Source: Sphingobium yanoikuyae (GTDB lineage: Bacteria > Pseudomonadota > Alphaproteobacteria > Sphingomonadales > Sphingomonadaceae). From it: 64,000 nucleotides of DNA. Below, in pieces: positions 45,493 to 54,811 of this stretch (position 1 is its first letter; each line of letters starts with the position of its first letter). The position numbers and the translations under genes were made by a program. The stretch lies in the NCBI RefSeq assembly GCF_034424525.1, contig NZ_CP139979.1, positions 4,487,501 through 4,551,500 of the forward strand, given 5' to 3'. The notes under the pieces are model-generated. The model saw only the letters and a list, made by a program, of their open reading frames with translations. It was not told where the DNA came from and made no database searches.

Positions 45493-46794
45493 ATGGATCT
45501 GGTCCATGTCGGCGCGGCGTTGGCGGTGCAGATGGTCGTCATTCTTGGCGCCTGTCGCCTGTCCGGCTGGCTGGTCGGCCGGTTCCTGCGCCAGCCACGG
45601 GTGATCGGCGACATGATCGCGGGCATCCTGCTTGGTCCCTCGCTGCTCGGCTGGCTGGCGCCGCAGGCCCAGGCGCTGCTCTTCCCGATCGAGACCCGGC
45701 CGCTGCTGCAGTTCGTCGCGCAGGCCGGCATCGGCCTCTACATGTTCCTGGTCGGCCTCGGCTTTCGCCGCGCGCATTTCCATCTTCAGGCGGGCAGCGC
45801 CGTTGCGGTTTCGCTGTGCGGCATCATCGCGCCCTTCCTGGGCGCGGTGGCGCTGACGCCCTGGCTGTCGGCCATGGGGCTGTTCGGGCCGACGGTCACG
45901 CCGTTCGAGGCGACCCTGTTCATCGGCGTCGCCATTTCCACCACCGCCTTTCCCGTGCTGGCGCGGATCATCCGCGAACGGGGGCTGGGCGGCACGCCGC
46001 TGGCCGCGCTGGCGCTGTCGGCCGGGGCGATCGACGATGCGATCGCCTGGTCGATCCTGGCGATCCTGCTCGCCTGCATCGGCGCGGACGGGATGATCGC
46101 GGTCCGGGCGCTGGGCGGCGGCGGGCTGTTCGCGATCGTCATGCTGTTCCTGGGCAGCCGGCTGCTGGCGCCGCTCGCTCGCTGGGCGGAGCGGGAAGGG
46201 CGGGTTACGCCGGCCATGCTGCTGGTCGTGCTGCTGCTGTTCGGTGGTTGCGCCTGGGCGATGGACATGGCCGGGTTGCATGCGGTGTTCGGCGGCTTCC
46301 TGCTGGGGGTGGCGATGCCGCGCGGCATCCTGTCGCAGGGGTTGGCCCGCAGGCTGGAGCCGACGACCATTGGCCTGCTGGTGCCGATCTTCTTCACCGT
46401 TTCCGGGCTCAATACGCAGGTGACGATGGTCAGTAGCCTGTCGCTGGCGCTGGTCGCGCTGGCGATCCTGGCGGCATCGATCCTGGCCAAGGGGGGCGCC
46501 TGCTGGGCGGCGGCGCGGTTGACCGGGCAGGACAATGTCACCGCGCTCGCCGTCGGCGCGCTGATGAATGCGCGCGGGCTGATGGAATTGCTGGTCATCA
46601 ATATCGGCCTGCAGCGCGGCATCATCGGGCCGGAACTGTTCGCGATGCTGGCGCTGATGACGATCGTGACGACGATGATGACGGTTCCGGCGATCGACCG
46701 GCTGGCGCGCCGGAAGGGGCTGGGCGGCCCGATTGCCGACGGGCCGGACGATGGCCCCACTGCGCGCGCCGTCGTCACGCCGGGCGCCGCCTGA
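45493..46794 (+). CDS. Monovalent cation:proton antiporter-2 (CPA2) family protein
   Basis: A 433-residue inner-membrane antiporter with about 12-13 helices. Typical stretches are RQPRVIGDMIAGILLGPSLLG and GVAISTTAFPVLARII, with the ion-site aspartates in SAGAIDDAIAWS near residue 182. There is no TrkA-N/RCK domain at the C terminus, unlike KefB or KefC, so it is a plain Na+/H+ or K+/H+ exchanger. AAGGAGGGGTGC supports the start. Confidence 0.9.
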   Translation: MDLVHVGAALAVQMVVILGACRLSGWLVGRFLRQPRVIGDMIAGILLGPSLLGWLAPQAQALLFPIETRPLLQFVAQAGIGLYMFLVGLGFRRAHFHLQAGSAVAVSLCGIIAPFLGAVALTPWLSAMGLFGPTVTPFEATLFIGVAISTTAFPVLARIIRERGLGGTPLAALALSAGAIDDAIAWSILAILLACIGADGMIAVRALGGGGLFAIVMLFLGSRLLAPLARWAEREGRVTPAMLLVVLLLFGGCAWAMDMAGLHAVFGGFLLGVAMPRGILSQGLARRLEPTTIGLLVPIFFTVSGLNTQVTMVSSLSLALVALAILAASILAKGGACWAAARLTGQDNVTALAVGALMNARGLMELLVINIGLQRGIIGPELFAMLALMTIVTTMMTVPAIDRLARRKGLGGPIADGPDDGPTARAVVTPGAA

Positions 46795-46832
46795 CCGATG
46801 CGGCGCCCCATCCTGTTTCCCCTTCCGCTGGA

Positions 46833-48353
46833 ATGACCGACATGCATGCAGATTTTCCGACGTCCGACCGGGTGGTGAAGCGGGTTGTCGTCGCCGGCGG
46901 CGGCACGGCGGGCTGGGTGACGGCGACCGCGCTGGTGCGCCATCTGGGGCCGCTGATCGACATCACGCTCGTCGAATCCGACGCGATCGGCACGATCGGC
47001 GTGGGCGAATCCACCGTGCCGACCTTCCGCGGCTTCCACCAACTGATGAAAATCCGCGAAGACCGCTTCATGGCCGAGGCGCAGGCGACGGTGAAGCTGG
47101 GCATCGAGTTCAAAAATTGGGGGCAGGTCGGCGACCGCTATATCCACCCGTTCGGCACGATCGGGCTGCAATGGAGCTGGATGGCCGATTTCCACCATTT
47201 CTGGCTGCGTGCCAGGGCGCAGGGCTTTGGCGGCGAGCTGGGCGAATATTGTCTGGAATGGGTGGCGGGCGAGGCCAATCGCATGTCGCTCAGCAGCTCG
47301 GTCGCGCCCAGCTATGCCTATCATATCGACGCCGCGCGCTATGCCCGCTTCCTGCGCAGCCTGGCCGAGCCGGCGGGGGTGAAGCGGGTCGAAGGCAAGA
47401 TCCGCAATGTCGAACTCGCGCCCGAGAGCGGTCATATCGCGGCATTGGTGCTGGAATCGGGCACGCGGATCGAGGGTGACCTGTTCATCGACTGCACCGG
47501 CTTTCGATCGCTGTTGCTGGGCGAGGCGCTGGGCGTTGGCTTCGAGGATTGGGGCCAGTGGATCCGCACCGACCGCGCGGTCGCGGTCCAGTCCACCTCC
47601 GACGGTCCGGCGCAGCCCTATACTTCGGCAATCGCGCATGAGGCGGGCTGGCGCTGGCGCATCCCGCTGCAGCATCGCGACGGCAACGGCTTCGTCTTTG
47701 CCAGCGATTTCATGTCCGACGACGAGGCGCATGCCCGGCTGCTGGCGGAGATTGAGGGGGAACCGATCGTCGACCCGTGGCTGGTGCGGTTCAAGACCGG
47801 CACCCGGACCAGGGCCTGGCACAAGAACTGCGTTGGCCTGGGACTGGCCGGCGGCTTCATCGAGCCGCTCGAATCGACCAGCATCCATCTGATGATGGCG
47901 GCGGTGACGCGGCTGATCGAGGATTTCCCCTTCCACGGGTTCGACGACGCGCTGCTCGACCATTTCAACCGCAAGTCACGGCTGGAGTTCGAGAATATCC
48001 GCGACTTCATCATCCTTCACTATCATGTGACCCAGCGCGATGATTCCCCCTTCTGGGATCATTGCCGGACGATGGAGATACCCGACAGCCTGAAGGAAAG
48101 GCTGGCGCTGTGGCAGGAAAATGGCCGCGCCTATCAACTGGGGCATGAGCTGTTCCGCGTCGACAGCTGGTCATCGGTGCTGCTGGGACAGGGCATGCAC
48201 CCGCGCGGCTATCATCATGTCGCGGCGATGATGCCCGAACCGCAGTTGCGCGAAGAGCTGGCGCGGATGCGCAAGGACATTGCCGGGGTCGTCGCGGAGA
48301 TGCCCAGCCATCGCGAATTCCTGCGCCGCTATTGTCCCGCAGAATTGGTCTAG
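46833..48353 (+). CDS. Flavin-dependent halogenase-like protein (tryptophan halogenase family)
   Basis: A 506-residue protein with the FAD motif GGGTAGW (22-28) and the halogenase signature GWRWRIP near residue 272. The lysine that guides HOCl in PrnA corresponds to K88 (TVKLGIEF), and the paired glutamate to E347 (EPLESTSIHL), so the catalytic set is kept. In sphingomonads and caulobacters such genes sit with TonB receptors, SapC and cupin-like genes in carbohydrate loci, as here, where true halogenation has not been shown. FAD reductase is not encoded nearby. Confidence 0.88.
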   Translation: MTDMHADFPTSDRVVKRVVVAGGGTAGWVTATALVRHLGPLIDITLVESDAIGTIGVGESTVPTFRGFHQLMKIREDRFMAEAQATVKLGIEFKNWGQVGDRYIHPFGTIGLQWSWMADFHHFWLRARAQGFGGELGEYCLEWVAGEANRMSLSSSVAPSYAYHIDAARYARFLRSLAEPAGVKRVEGKIRNVELAPESGHIAALVLESGTRIEGDLFIDCTGFRSLLLGEALGVGFEDWGQWIRTDRAVAVQSTSDGPAQPYTSAIAHEAGWRWRIPLQHRDGNGFVFASDFMSDDEAHARLLAEIEGEPIVDPWLVRFKTGTRTRAWHKNCVGLGLAGGFIEPLESTSIHLMMAAVTRLIEDFPFHGFDDALLDHFNRKSRLEFENIRDFIILHYHVTQRDDSPFWDHCRTMEIPDSLKERLALWQENGRAYQLGHELFRVDSWSSVLLGQGMHPRGYHHVAAMMPEPQLREELARMRKDIAGVVAEMPSHREFLRRYCPAELV

Positions 48354-48562
48354 TCAAAAATGCGCATCGGTAGAATATTTTTTGCAACGCACAATAAAAC
48401 ATAAAAAACCATTATTTTCAGTCAAATATAAATCTGTAAATCAAACCCTTAGGGACTTTAACCGATCATAGCATCATAATTGACAACGCTGGCCATTAGG
48501 CTAGCATGAACGTCCAATAAGGCTCGATGTGGGCGAGCTGTTATAAAAGGGAGGATTCTGAA
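48354..48562 (+). promoter_or_regulatory. AT-rich promoter region of the large TonB receptor
   Basis: The first 120 bases are strikingly AT-rich (poly-A and poly-T tracts such as ATATTTTTTG and CATAAAAAACC). A sigma70-type promoter can be placed at TTGACA (48480-48485), 16 bases, TAGCAT (48502-48507). TAGCAT also occurs at about 48470. The A-tracts could bend DNA or bind a regulator. The ribosome-binding site GGGAGG lies before ATG 48563. Confidence 0.6.
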
Positions 48563-51500
48563 ATGGGTTTACCATATTCCAGATTCATGCGTTGCGCGTC
48601 TCTGATAGCGCTAACGTATAGCGTTACACCAACGGTAGCGCAGGCGCAGGATGCCGCCGTCCAGAATGCCGAAGCCGACATTATTGTCACCGGCGTGCGC
48701 GCCAGCCTTGATCGCGCGATCGACATCAAGCGCAATTCGAGCGGCGTGGTCGATGCCATTTCGGCCGAAGATATCGGCAAGTTCCCCGACACCAATCTGG
48801 CGGAATCGCTGCAGCGTATCACCGGCGTGTCGATCGACCGCGTCAATGGCGAAGGGTCTCAGGTCACGGTCCGCGGCTTTGGCGGCGGCTTCAATCTGGT
48901 GACGCTGAACGGGCGCGCGCTGCCATCGGCCAATGTCACCACCGTCGGCGGCGACTCCAATGCCGACTATTCGTCGGGCACCAGCCGCTCCTTCGACTTC
49001 GGCAATCTCGCGTCGGAAGGCGTCAGCACGCTGGAAGTCTACAAGACCGGTCGCGCGGCCATCCCGTCGGGCGGCATCGGCGCGTCGATCAACGTCATCA
49101 CCCGCAAGCCGCTCGACGCGCGCGAGGCGGGCTTCAGCGGCACGATCGGCGTCAAGGCGCTCTATGACACCAGCGTCGAGAAGAGCCTGAGCGACCCGGC
49201 CAAGATCACGCCCGAAGCGTCGGGCCTGCTGAGCTGGCGCGACGAGAATGAAGTGTTCGGCGTGTCGATCTTCGGCAGCTACCAGAAGCGCAATTTCTCG
49301 ACCCGCGGCGCGACGGTCAACGGCTGGAACATCCGCCGCTACAGCCAGTTTGCCGATCCGGCCAATGGCTTCGTCAATGACAGCACCCAGATCAGCAACG
49401 CGCCGACCGACCCAAACACTTTGGTGTCGGTGCCCAATGACAGCAGCTATTTTTATTCGCAGGGTTCGCGCGAACGCATCAACGGATCGGCTGTCGTACA
49501 ATTCCGCCCGACCGAGACGCTGACCTTCACCGCCGATGCCTTGTTTGCGCAGAACAAGCAGAGCGAACAGCGCGCGAGCCAGGGCAACTGGTTCAATCGC
49601 CCCTTCGCGCAGGTGGAATTCGACGGCAATCCTGTCATTGCGACCACGACATTTCTGCAGGAGAATATTGCAGGCGTTAAGGATGCGGCCTTCGAGCAGG
49701 CATATCGCGGGGTACGCAACCGGCTGCAGGATTATGGCCTGAACGCGAAGTGGGAGATCAACGACCGCGTCACCTTGTCGATCGACGGCCATACCGGCCT
49801 GGCACAAAGCTCCCCGAACAATCCCAATGGCGTCAGTTCGACGCTGGTCGGTCTGGGCGCACCCGTCGTTGCGTCGCAGTCGGCGGATTTCAGCGGTGTC
49901 ATTCCCGTCCAGTCGATTGTCATCAATGATGCGGTGCCGGGCCGTGGCCCCAATGGCAACGGCCAGCTCGATCTTGGCGACCTCGGATCGCAGATGGGGC
50001 GCACGGTTTCTTCTTCACAACGCCAGCGACTCAACGAAATCCGGGCCGATCTCGGCTGGGAACTGGATGATCTGGGTAGCCGGTTCGACGTCGGCGGCAA
50101 TTATCGCACGTCCAAGATGCGACAGGCTCGCACCCAGACGCAGCAGACTCTGGGTGACTGGGGTATCGGCAATGTCGGCGACATTGAAAGCCAGGCGCCC
50201 GGCGTCCTGCAGACCTATTGCCTCGTCTGCAAATTCGACAATTTTGATGCCAAGGGGCAGGGGGCGACACTGGTCGCGTTCCAGGGCAATGCTGTCGATC
50301 TGTATAATGCGCTATCGCCTTATTATGCGGCGCTCGGGAACGCGGTGGGTGTCACCAACCGGGAGGATAATCGCGTCAAAGAAGACATCTGGTCTGCTTA
50401 TGGCCAGTTGACCTGGAAGGGCGAACTGGCCGGCCGCAACGCTACGCTGGTTGTGGGCGCTCGCTATGAACGCACGAAGGTCAAGTCGACGTCGCTGATC
50501 GCCATACCCAACGGTATCACCTGGACGGCGGACAATGACTTCGTCGTGTCCGTCTCTGACCAAGTGGAGCCCATCTCCGACAGCGGCAGCTACAACAACT
50601 TCCTGCCCGCGATGGATTTCCAGATCGAGCTGGCGAAGAATTTCATCGGTCGCTTCTCGTTCAGCAAGACCATCGCCCGGCCCGATTATGGCAATCTGTT
50701 CGTCGCCACGTCGGTCGGCACGCCGCCGCGTCCGATCGCGCTCGGCGGCGTCGCCAGTGGGTCGACTGGCAACGCCCGTCTGGCGCCGCTGATTTCGGAC
50801 AATCTCGATCTGTCGTTCGAATGGTATTACAAGCCGTCCAGCTATATTTCGGCGGGCGTGTTCGAAAAGCGGGTGCAGAATTTCGTCGGCACCGGCCAAA
50901 CGACGCGCAACCTGTTCGGGCTGCGCGACGCCAGTTCGGGTGCGGCGGGATCGCGTTCCGGCACCGCCTTGGCGGAGTTGCAGCGGCTTCGCTACGATCC
51001 GACCGACGTCAATCTGTTCACCATGACGGCATTGTTGCAGGAGGCCGGCGGCAATATCCAGGCGGCGTCGCAACAGTTCCAGGCGAATGTCGTCAATGGC
51101 GCGCTGGACCAGGATTTTGCAGATCAGATTTTGCGCCGAGTGGATTTGGTCGCCGACGCCAATGACCCGCTCTACGATTTCGAGGTCACGCAGCCGATCA
51201 ACAACCGGCAGGGCAAGATCTGGGGCTTCGAACTCGCGGCCCAGCATTTCTTCGGCAATACCGGTTTCGGTGTGTCGGCGGCCTATACGCTGGTTCGGGG
51301 TGACGTGGGCATCGATGTCGGCGCCGATCCGAGCGAGGATCAGTTCGCGCTGGTCGGCCTGTCGGATACCGCCAACGCCACGCTGATCTATGACAAGAAC
51401 GGCCTGTCGGCCCGTCTCGCCTATAACTGGCGCGACAAGTTCCTGCAGTCGGCCAACCGTGGCGGCGGCGATCGCAACCCGGTGTTCGTGCGCCCGTTCG

Positions 51501-51673
51501 GTCAGCTCGATCTCAACATCAGTTGGGACGTGTCGGAACAGTTTGCCGTCTCGTTCGAGGCGATCAACCTGACCGAGAGCGACATCCGCACCTATGGCCG
51601 CGACAAGAGCAACCTGTGGTATGCGCAGGAGCTGGACCGTCGCTTCCTGCTGGGTGGTCGCTTCCGCTTCTAA
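48563..51673 (+). CDS. TonB-dependent receptor, large (glycan-type)
   Basis: A 1036-residue outer-membrane receptor. The signal peptide is MGLPYSRFMRCASLIALTYS with cleavage near AQAQD. The TonB box and plug start at DIIVTGVRASLDRAIDIKRNSSGVVDAISAEDIGKFPDTNLAESLQRITG, the signature of the TIGR01782-type receptors common in Caulobacter, Xanthomonas and sphingomonads for plant glycans. The barrel ends in LGGRFRF. ATG 48563 follows GGGAGGATTCTG; an in-frame start at 48527 would add a non-signal sequence. It is followed by a terminator and then SapC. Confidence 0.94.
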   Translation: MGLPYSRFMRCASLIALTYSVTPTVAQAQDAAVQNAEADIIVTGVRASLDRAIDIKRNSSGVVDAISAEDIGKFPDTNLAESLQRITGVSIDRVNGEGSQVTVRGFGGGFNLVTLNGRALPSANVTTVGGDSNADYSSGTSRSFDFGNLASEGVSTLEVYKTGRAAIPSGGIGASINVITRKPLDAREAGFSGTIGVKALYDTSVEKSLSDPAKITPEASGLLSWRDENEVFGVSIFGSYQKRNFSTRGATVNGWNIRRYSQFADPANGFVNDSTQISNAPTDPNTLVSVPNDSSYFYSQGSRERINGSAVVQFRPTETLTFTADALFAQNKQSEQRASQGNWFNRPFAQVEFDGNPVIATTTFLQENIAGVKDAAFEQAYRGVRNRLQDYGLNAKWEINDRVTLSIDGHTGLAQSSPNNPNGVSSTLVGLGAPVVASQSADFSGVIPVQSIVINDAVPGRGPNGNGQLDLGDLGSQMGRTVSSSQRQRLNEIRADLGWELDDLGSRFDVGGNYRTSKMRQARTQTQQTLGDWGIGNVGDIESQAPGVLQTYCLVCKFDNFDAKGQGATLVAFQGNAVDLYNALSPYYAALGNAVGVTNREDNRVKEDIWSAYGQLTWKGELAGRNATLVVGARYERTKVKSTSLIAIPNGITWTADNDFVVSVSDQVEPISDSGSYNNFLPAMDFQIELAKNFIGRFSFSKTIARPDYGNLFVATSVGTPPRPIALGGVASGSTGNARLAPLISDNLDLSFEWYYKPSSYISAGVFEKRVQNFVGTGQTTRNLFGLRDASSGAAGSRSGTALAELQRLRYDPTDVNLFTMTALLQEAGGNIQAASQQFQANVVNGALDQDFADQILRRVDLVADANDPLYDFEVTQPINNRQGKIWGFELAAQHFFGNTGFGVSAAYTLVRGDVGIDVGADPSEDQFALVGLSDTANATLIYDKNGLSARLAYNWRDKFLQSANRGGGDRNPVFVRPFGQLDLNISWDVSEQFAVSFEAINLTESDIRTYGRDKSNLWYAQELDRRFLLGGRFRF

Positions 51674-51683
51674 GGGGGTGAGC

Positions 51684-51709
51684 CGGGGCCGTCCTGCCGG
51701 GCGGCCCCG
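51684..51709 (+). terminator. Hairpin after the large TonB receptor
   Basis: CGGGGCCG (51684-51691) pairs perfectly with CGGCCCCG (51702-51709) across a 10-nt loop, and ACTTTC follows. It lies 10 bases after the receptor stop. It may let only part of the transcription reach the SapC/cupin-like genes, since the U-run is weak. Confidence 0.6.
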
Positions 51710-51822
51710 ACTTTCACAATTGCGTCGGGCGGACTGCATCGGGGCGGGCCTCGCAAAGGGCTTTTCCTGCGCCGCCGACGCCCTACTATGGCCGCCCGTT
51801 CATGCGGCACGCCGGATATTCC

Positions 51823-52533
51823 ATGACCAGCACGATGATACTCGATCCCATCACCCATGCCGCGCTTCGGGTCGCACCGGGCAATGGCGCCGCCTTCGGG
51901 GATGCCGTCAACCAGACCCTGATCTTCCCGACCGAGATCGACGCGATCCAGCGGGAATATCCGATCCTGATCCAGCGCGATGGCCAGGGTGCCTGGCAGC
52001 TCACCGCGCTGCTGGGTTTCGATCGCGACGAAAATCTGTTTCTCGACGCCGGGGGCTGGACCGCACGCTATGTGCCCGCCGTCCATCGGCGTGGCCCTTT
52101 CCTGATCGGCATGCAGCAGCGCGACGGCGAAGACCATCCGGTGATCCATGTCGACCTGGACGATCCGCGCGTCGGCGCGGCGGGCGAAGCGTTGTTCCTG
52201 CCCCATGGCGGCAACGCGCCCTATCTGGACCATGTCGCCGATGCGCTGCGCACCATTCATGAGGGGCATGGCCTGAGCGCGCCGATGTTCACCGCGTTCG
52301 AACAGGCCGGGCTGCTGGCGCCGATCGCACTGGACATCGCGATCGATGACGCGCAGCGCTATGACATTGCCGGTCGCTTCACCATCGATGCCGATCGGCT
52401 GGAGGCGCTGGATGGTCCGACGCTGCAGGCGCTGCATCAGGCGGGCCTGTTGCAACTGGCCTATGCGATCCGCTCCTCGCTCGCCAATATCGAGGATCTG
52501 ATCGTGCGCAAGCGGACGCGGCAGGCGGCGTGA
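51823..52533 (+). CDS. SapC family protein
   Basis: A 236-residue protein of the SapC family, named after a Campylobacter S-layer-related protein. Typical features are LIFPTEIDAIQREYPILIQRDG and LGFDRDENLFLDAGGW. Its biochemical role is unknown, but it occurs next to TonB receptors, cupin-like and halogenase-like genes in many sphingomonads. An in-frame ATG at 51802 is an alternative start. It overlaps the cupin-like gene (GTGA). Confidence 0.88.
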   Translation: MTSTMILDPITHAALRVAPGNGAAFGDAVNQTLIFPTEIDAIQREYPILIQRDGQGAWQLTALLGFDRDENLFLDAGGWTARYVPAVHRRGPFLIGMQQRDGEDHPVIHVDLDDPRVGAAGEALFLPHGGNAPYLDHVADALRTIHEGHGLSAPMFTAFEQAGLLAPIALDIAIDDAQRYDIAGRFTIDADRLEALDGPTLQALHQAGLLQLAYAIRSSLANIEDLIVRKRTRQAA

Positions 52534-53543
52534 CGCTGCACCAGACCCGGCGGATTGCCGGCAGCGACCTGACGCCTGGCTGGCTCGACGATCTGATGGC
52601 GGCGCAGAGGCCGGTCGTGATCGGCGGACTGGTCGATGGCTGGCCACTGGTCGCTGCCGGGCGGCTATCGGCGCAGGCGGCGATGGACCGATTGCTGGCC
52701 AATTATGGCGGCGCGCCGGTCACCGGCTATGTCGGGGCGCAGGAGGCCGGGGGCCGCTTCTTCTACAATGATGAGCTGACCGGCTTCAATTTCGATCGGG
52801 GGCAGGCGCCCCTGCCCCATTATCTCGACAGAATCCGGGCGGATGCCAGTGGCGAGGGCCCGGCCATCTATATCGGGTCGACCGATGTCGACCGCTATTT
52901 CCCCGGTCTGCGCGCCGACCATGATCTGCCCGGCCTGTTCGGCGAGGCAGTGCCGACCGTCAGCCTGTGGATCGGCAACCGCACGGTCGCCGCGACCCAT
53001 TATGACAGCTCGCACAATCTGGCCTGTTGCCTGGTCGGGCGGCGGCGCTTCACCCTGTTTCCGCCCGATCAGGTGGGCAATCTCTATCCCGGCCCGCTGT
53101 CGCCGACGCCGGGCGGTCAGGTGGTCAGCATGGTCGATCCGGCCGCGCCCGACCTGGCGCGCTATCCGCGCTTTGCGCAGGCATTGGCGGCCGGCGAGGT
53201 AGCCGAACTGGAGCCGGGCGACGCGCTCTTCTACCCGGCGCTGTGGTGGCATCAGGTCGAGGCGCGCGACGGCTTCAACATCATGATGAACTATTGGTGG
53301 GACGTCGTCCCCGACTTCATCGACACGCCGATGGCGACGCTGCTGCACGGGCTGCTCAGCATCCGCGAGCGGCCGGAGCCCGAGCGCATGGCCTGGCGCG
53401 CGCTGTTCGACCATTATCTGTTCGGACCGATAGAGCATGCGCGCGACCATCTGCCCGATCATGCACAGGGGCCATTGGCGCCGCTGACGCCGCTGGAGGC
53501 GCGACGCCTGCGGGCGATGGTGATGCAGCGCCTCAACCGCTGA
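52530..53543 (+). CDS. Cupin-like (JmjC/FIH-type) oxygenase
   Basis: A 337-residue protein of the cupin_8 family, related to Fe(II)/2-oxoglutarate hydroxylases of the FIH type. The metal ligands would be H157 and D159 (ATHYDSSHN) and H241 (YPALWWHQVEA), all kept. It starts at GTG 52530, overlapping the SapC stop by four bases. In these clusters the substrate is unknown; hydroxylation of a partner protein such as SapC or the receptor is one idea. A single minor gap separates it from GH43. Confidence 0.88.
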   Translation: MTLHQTRRIAGSDLTPGWLDDLMAAQRPVVIGGLVDGWPLVAAGRLSAQAAMDRLLANYGGAPVTGYVGAQEAGGRFFYNDELTGFNFDRGQAPLPHYLDRIRADASGEGPAIYIGSTDVDRYFPGLRADHDLPGLFGEAVPTVSLWIGNRTVAATHYDSSHNLACCLVGRRRFTLFPPDQVGNLYPGPLSPTPGGQVVSMVDPAAPDLARYPRFAQALAAGEVAELEPGDALFYPALWWHQVEARDGFNIMMNYWWDVVPDFIDTPMATLLHGLLSIRERPEPERMAWRALFDHYLFGPIEHARDHLPDHAQGPLAPLTPLEARRLRAMVMQRLNR

Positions 53544-53578
53544 AAGGGCGGCGCCAATCGAGCGTTGCGCGCGATTTA

Positions 53579-53592
53579 TGATAACGCTATCA
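53579..53592. promoter_or_regulatory. LacI-type operator candidate upstream of GH43
   Basis: TGATAACGCTATCA is a near-perfect 14-bp palindrome with a central CG, the usual layout of LacI-family operators. It lies 28 bases before the GH43 start codon, where it would block transcription. A LacI gene starts at 63852; whether it acts here is unknown. Confidence 0.55.
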
Positions 53593-53620
53593 ATTGCGCA
53601 AATCGCAAGGAGAGGATGAT

Positions 53621-54766
53621 ATGACGATCAAGCGCGGAATGTGCCTGCACGCATGGCCGCTGGCCCTGGGACTGGCGCTCGCCGCCTGCCAGCAGGCGCC
53701 GGAACAGAAGGGCGAACAGAAGACCGAGCAGGCGGCCGACAATGCCGCGAGCGGCAAGCGCGATGCGTCCGAATATCTGTCCCAGCCGCTGGTCAGCGAC
53801 ATCTACACAGCCGATCCGTCCGCCCATGTGTGGAACGGCAAGATCTATGTCTATCCCAGCCACGACATTGACGGGCCGACGCCCGAGGATGATCTGGGCA
53901 GCCATTTCGAAATGCGCGACTATCATGTCCTGTCGATGGACAAGATCGGCGGGCCGGTGACGGTCGGCCCTGTGGCGCTGGACGTGAAGGATGTGCCCTG
54001 GGCCGACAAGCAGATGTGGGCGCCCGACGCAGCCTACAAGAATGGCACCTATTATCTCTACTTCCCGGCCAAGGACAAGGAAGGCGCCTTCCGCATCGGC
54101 GTGGCGACCTCAAAGGATCCGATGGGGCCGTTCAAGGCGCAGCCGCAGCCGATCAAGGGCAGCTATTCGATCGATCCGGCCGTCTTCACCGACGCCGACG
54201 GGCAGAGCTATATCTATTTCGGCGGGATCTGGGGCGGCCAGTTGCAGCGCAATATCGGCGGGAAATATGATCCGAGCGGGTCGAAGACCGACCTGAAGCA
54301 GGATGACAAGCCGGCGATCGCGCCGCGCGTCGCCAGGCTGAACGGCGACATGCTGGAATTTGCCGAAACCCCGCGCGAGATCCAGATCCTGGACGACAAG
54401 GGCAAGCCGCTGCTGGGCGGCGACCATGACCGCCGCTTCTTCGAGGCGTCATGGATGCACAAGCATGATGGCAAATATTATTTCAGCTATTCGACCGGCG
54501 ACACCCATTATCTGGTCTATGCCGTGGGCGATTCTCCTTATGGCCCCTTCACCTACAAGGGCCGCATCCTGGAACCGGTCGAAGGCTGGACCACCCATCA
54601 TTCGATCGTCGAATGGGGCGGCAAGTCCTGGCTCTTCTATGCCGACAGCCAGTTGTCGGGGCAGACCCGCCTGCGCAACGTCAAGGTGACGGAACTGCGC
54701 TACAATGCCGATGGCAGCATCCAGACGATCAATCCGCTGCTGCCCAAGAAGGGCGCGGCGCACTGA
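53621..54766 (+). CDS. Glycoside hydrolase family 43 lipoprotein
   Basis: A 381-residue five-bladed beta-propeller hydrolase acting on arabinose- or xylose-containing glycans. A lipobox L-A-A-C (C23) predicts a membrane-anchored lipoprotein, followed by a charged linker to about residue 50. Catalytic residues are the base D65 (TADPSAHVW), the modulator D185 (SIDPAVF) and the acid E275 (FFEASW). AAGGAGAGG supports ATG 53621. It closes the TonB/SapC/cupin-like locus and is followed by a strong terminator. Arabinofuranosidase versus xylosidase cannot be decided. Confidence 0.9.
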   Translation: MTIKRGMCLHAWPLALGLALAACQQAPEQKGEQKTEQAADNAASGKRDASEYLSQPLVSDIYTADPSAHVWNGKIYVYPSHDIDGPTPEDDLGSHFEMRDYHVLSMDKIGGPVTVGPVALDVKDVPWADKQMWAPDAAYKNGTYYLYFPAKDKEGAFRIGVATSKDPMGPFKAQPQPIKGSYSIDPAVFTDADGQSYIYFGGIWGGQLQRNIGGKYDPSGSKTDLKQDDKPAIAPRVARLNGDMLEFAETPREIQILDDKGKPLLGGDHDRRFFEASWMHKHDGKYYFSYSTGDTHYLVYAVGDSPYGPFTYKGRILEPVEGWTTHHSIVEWGGKSWLFYADSQLSGQTRLRNVKVTELRYNADGSIQTINPLLPKKGAAH

Positions 54767-54772
54767 GGGCGA

Positions 54773-54804
54773 GGGGAAGCGCGGCGATCATGTCGCGCTT
54801 CCCC
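54773..54804. terminator. Strong hairpin terminator between convergent genes
   Basis: GGGGAAGCGCG (54773-54783) pairs without mismatch with CGCGCTTCCCC (54794-54804), with a 10-nt loop, and is followed by TTT. It sits between GH43 and the minus-strand Gfo/Idh gene and can serve both. Confidence 0.8.
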
Positions 54805-54811
54805 TTTCATG

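Noticed and set aside
45786..47963. A 725-codon minus-strand open frame across the antiporter and halogenase-like genes
   Set aside because: It spans two well-supported plus-strand genes and shows no family motifs.
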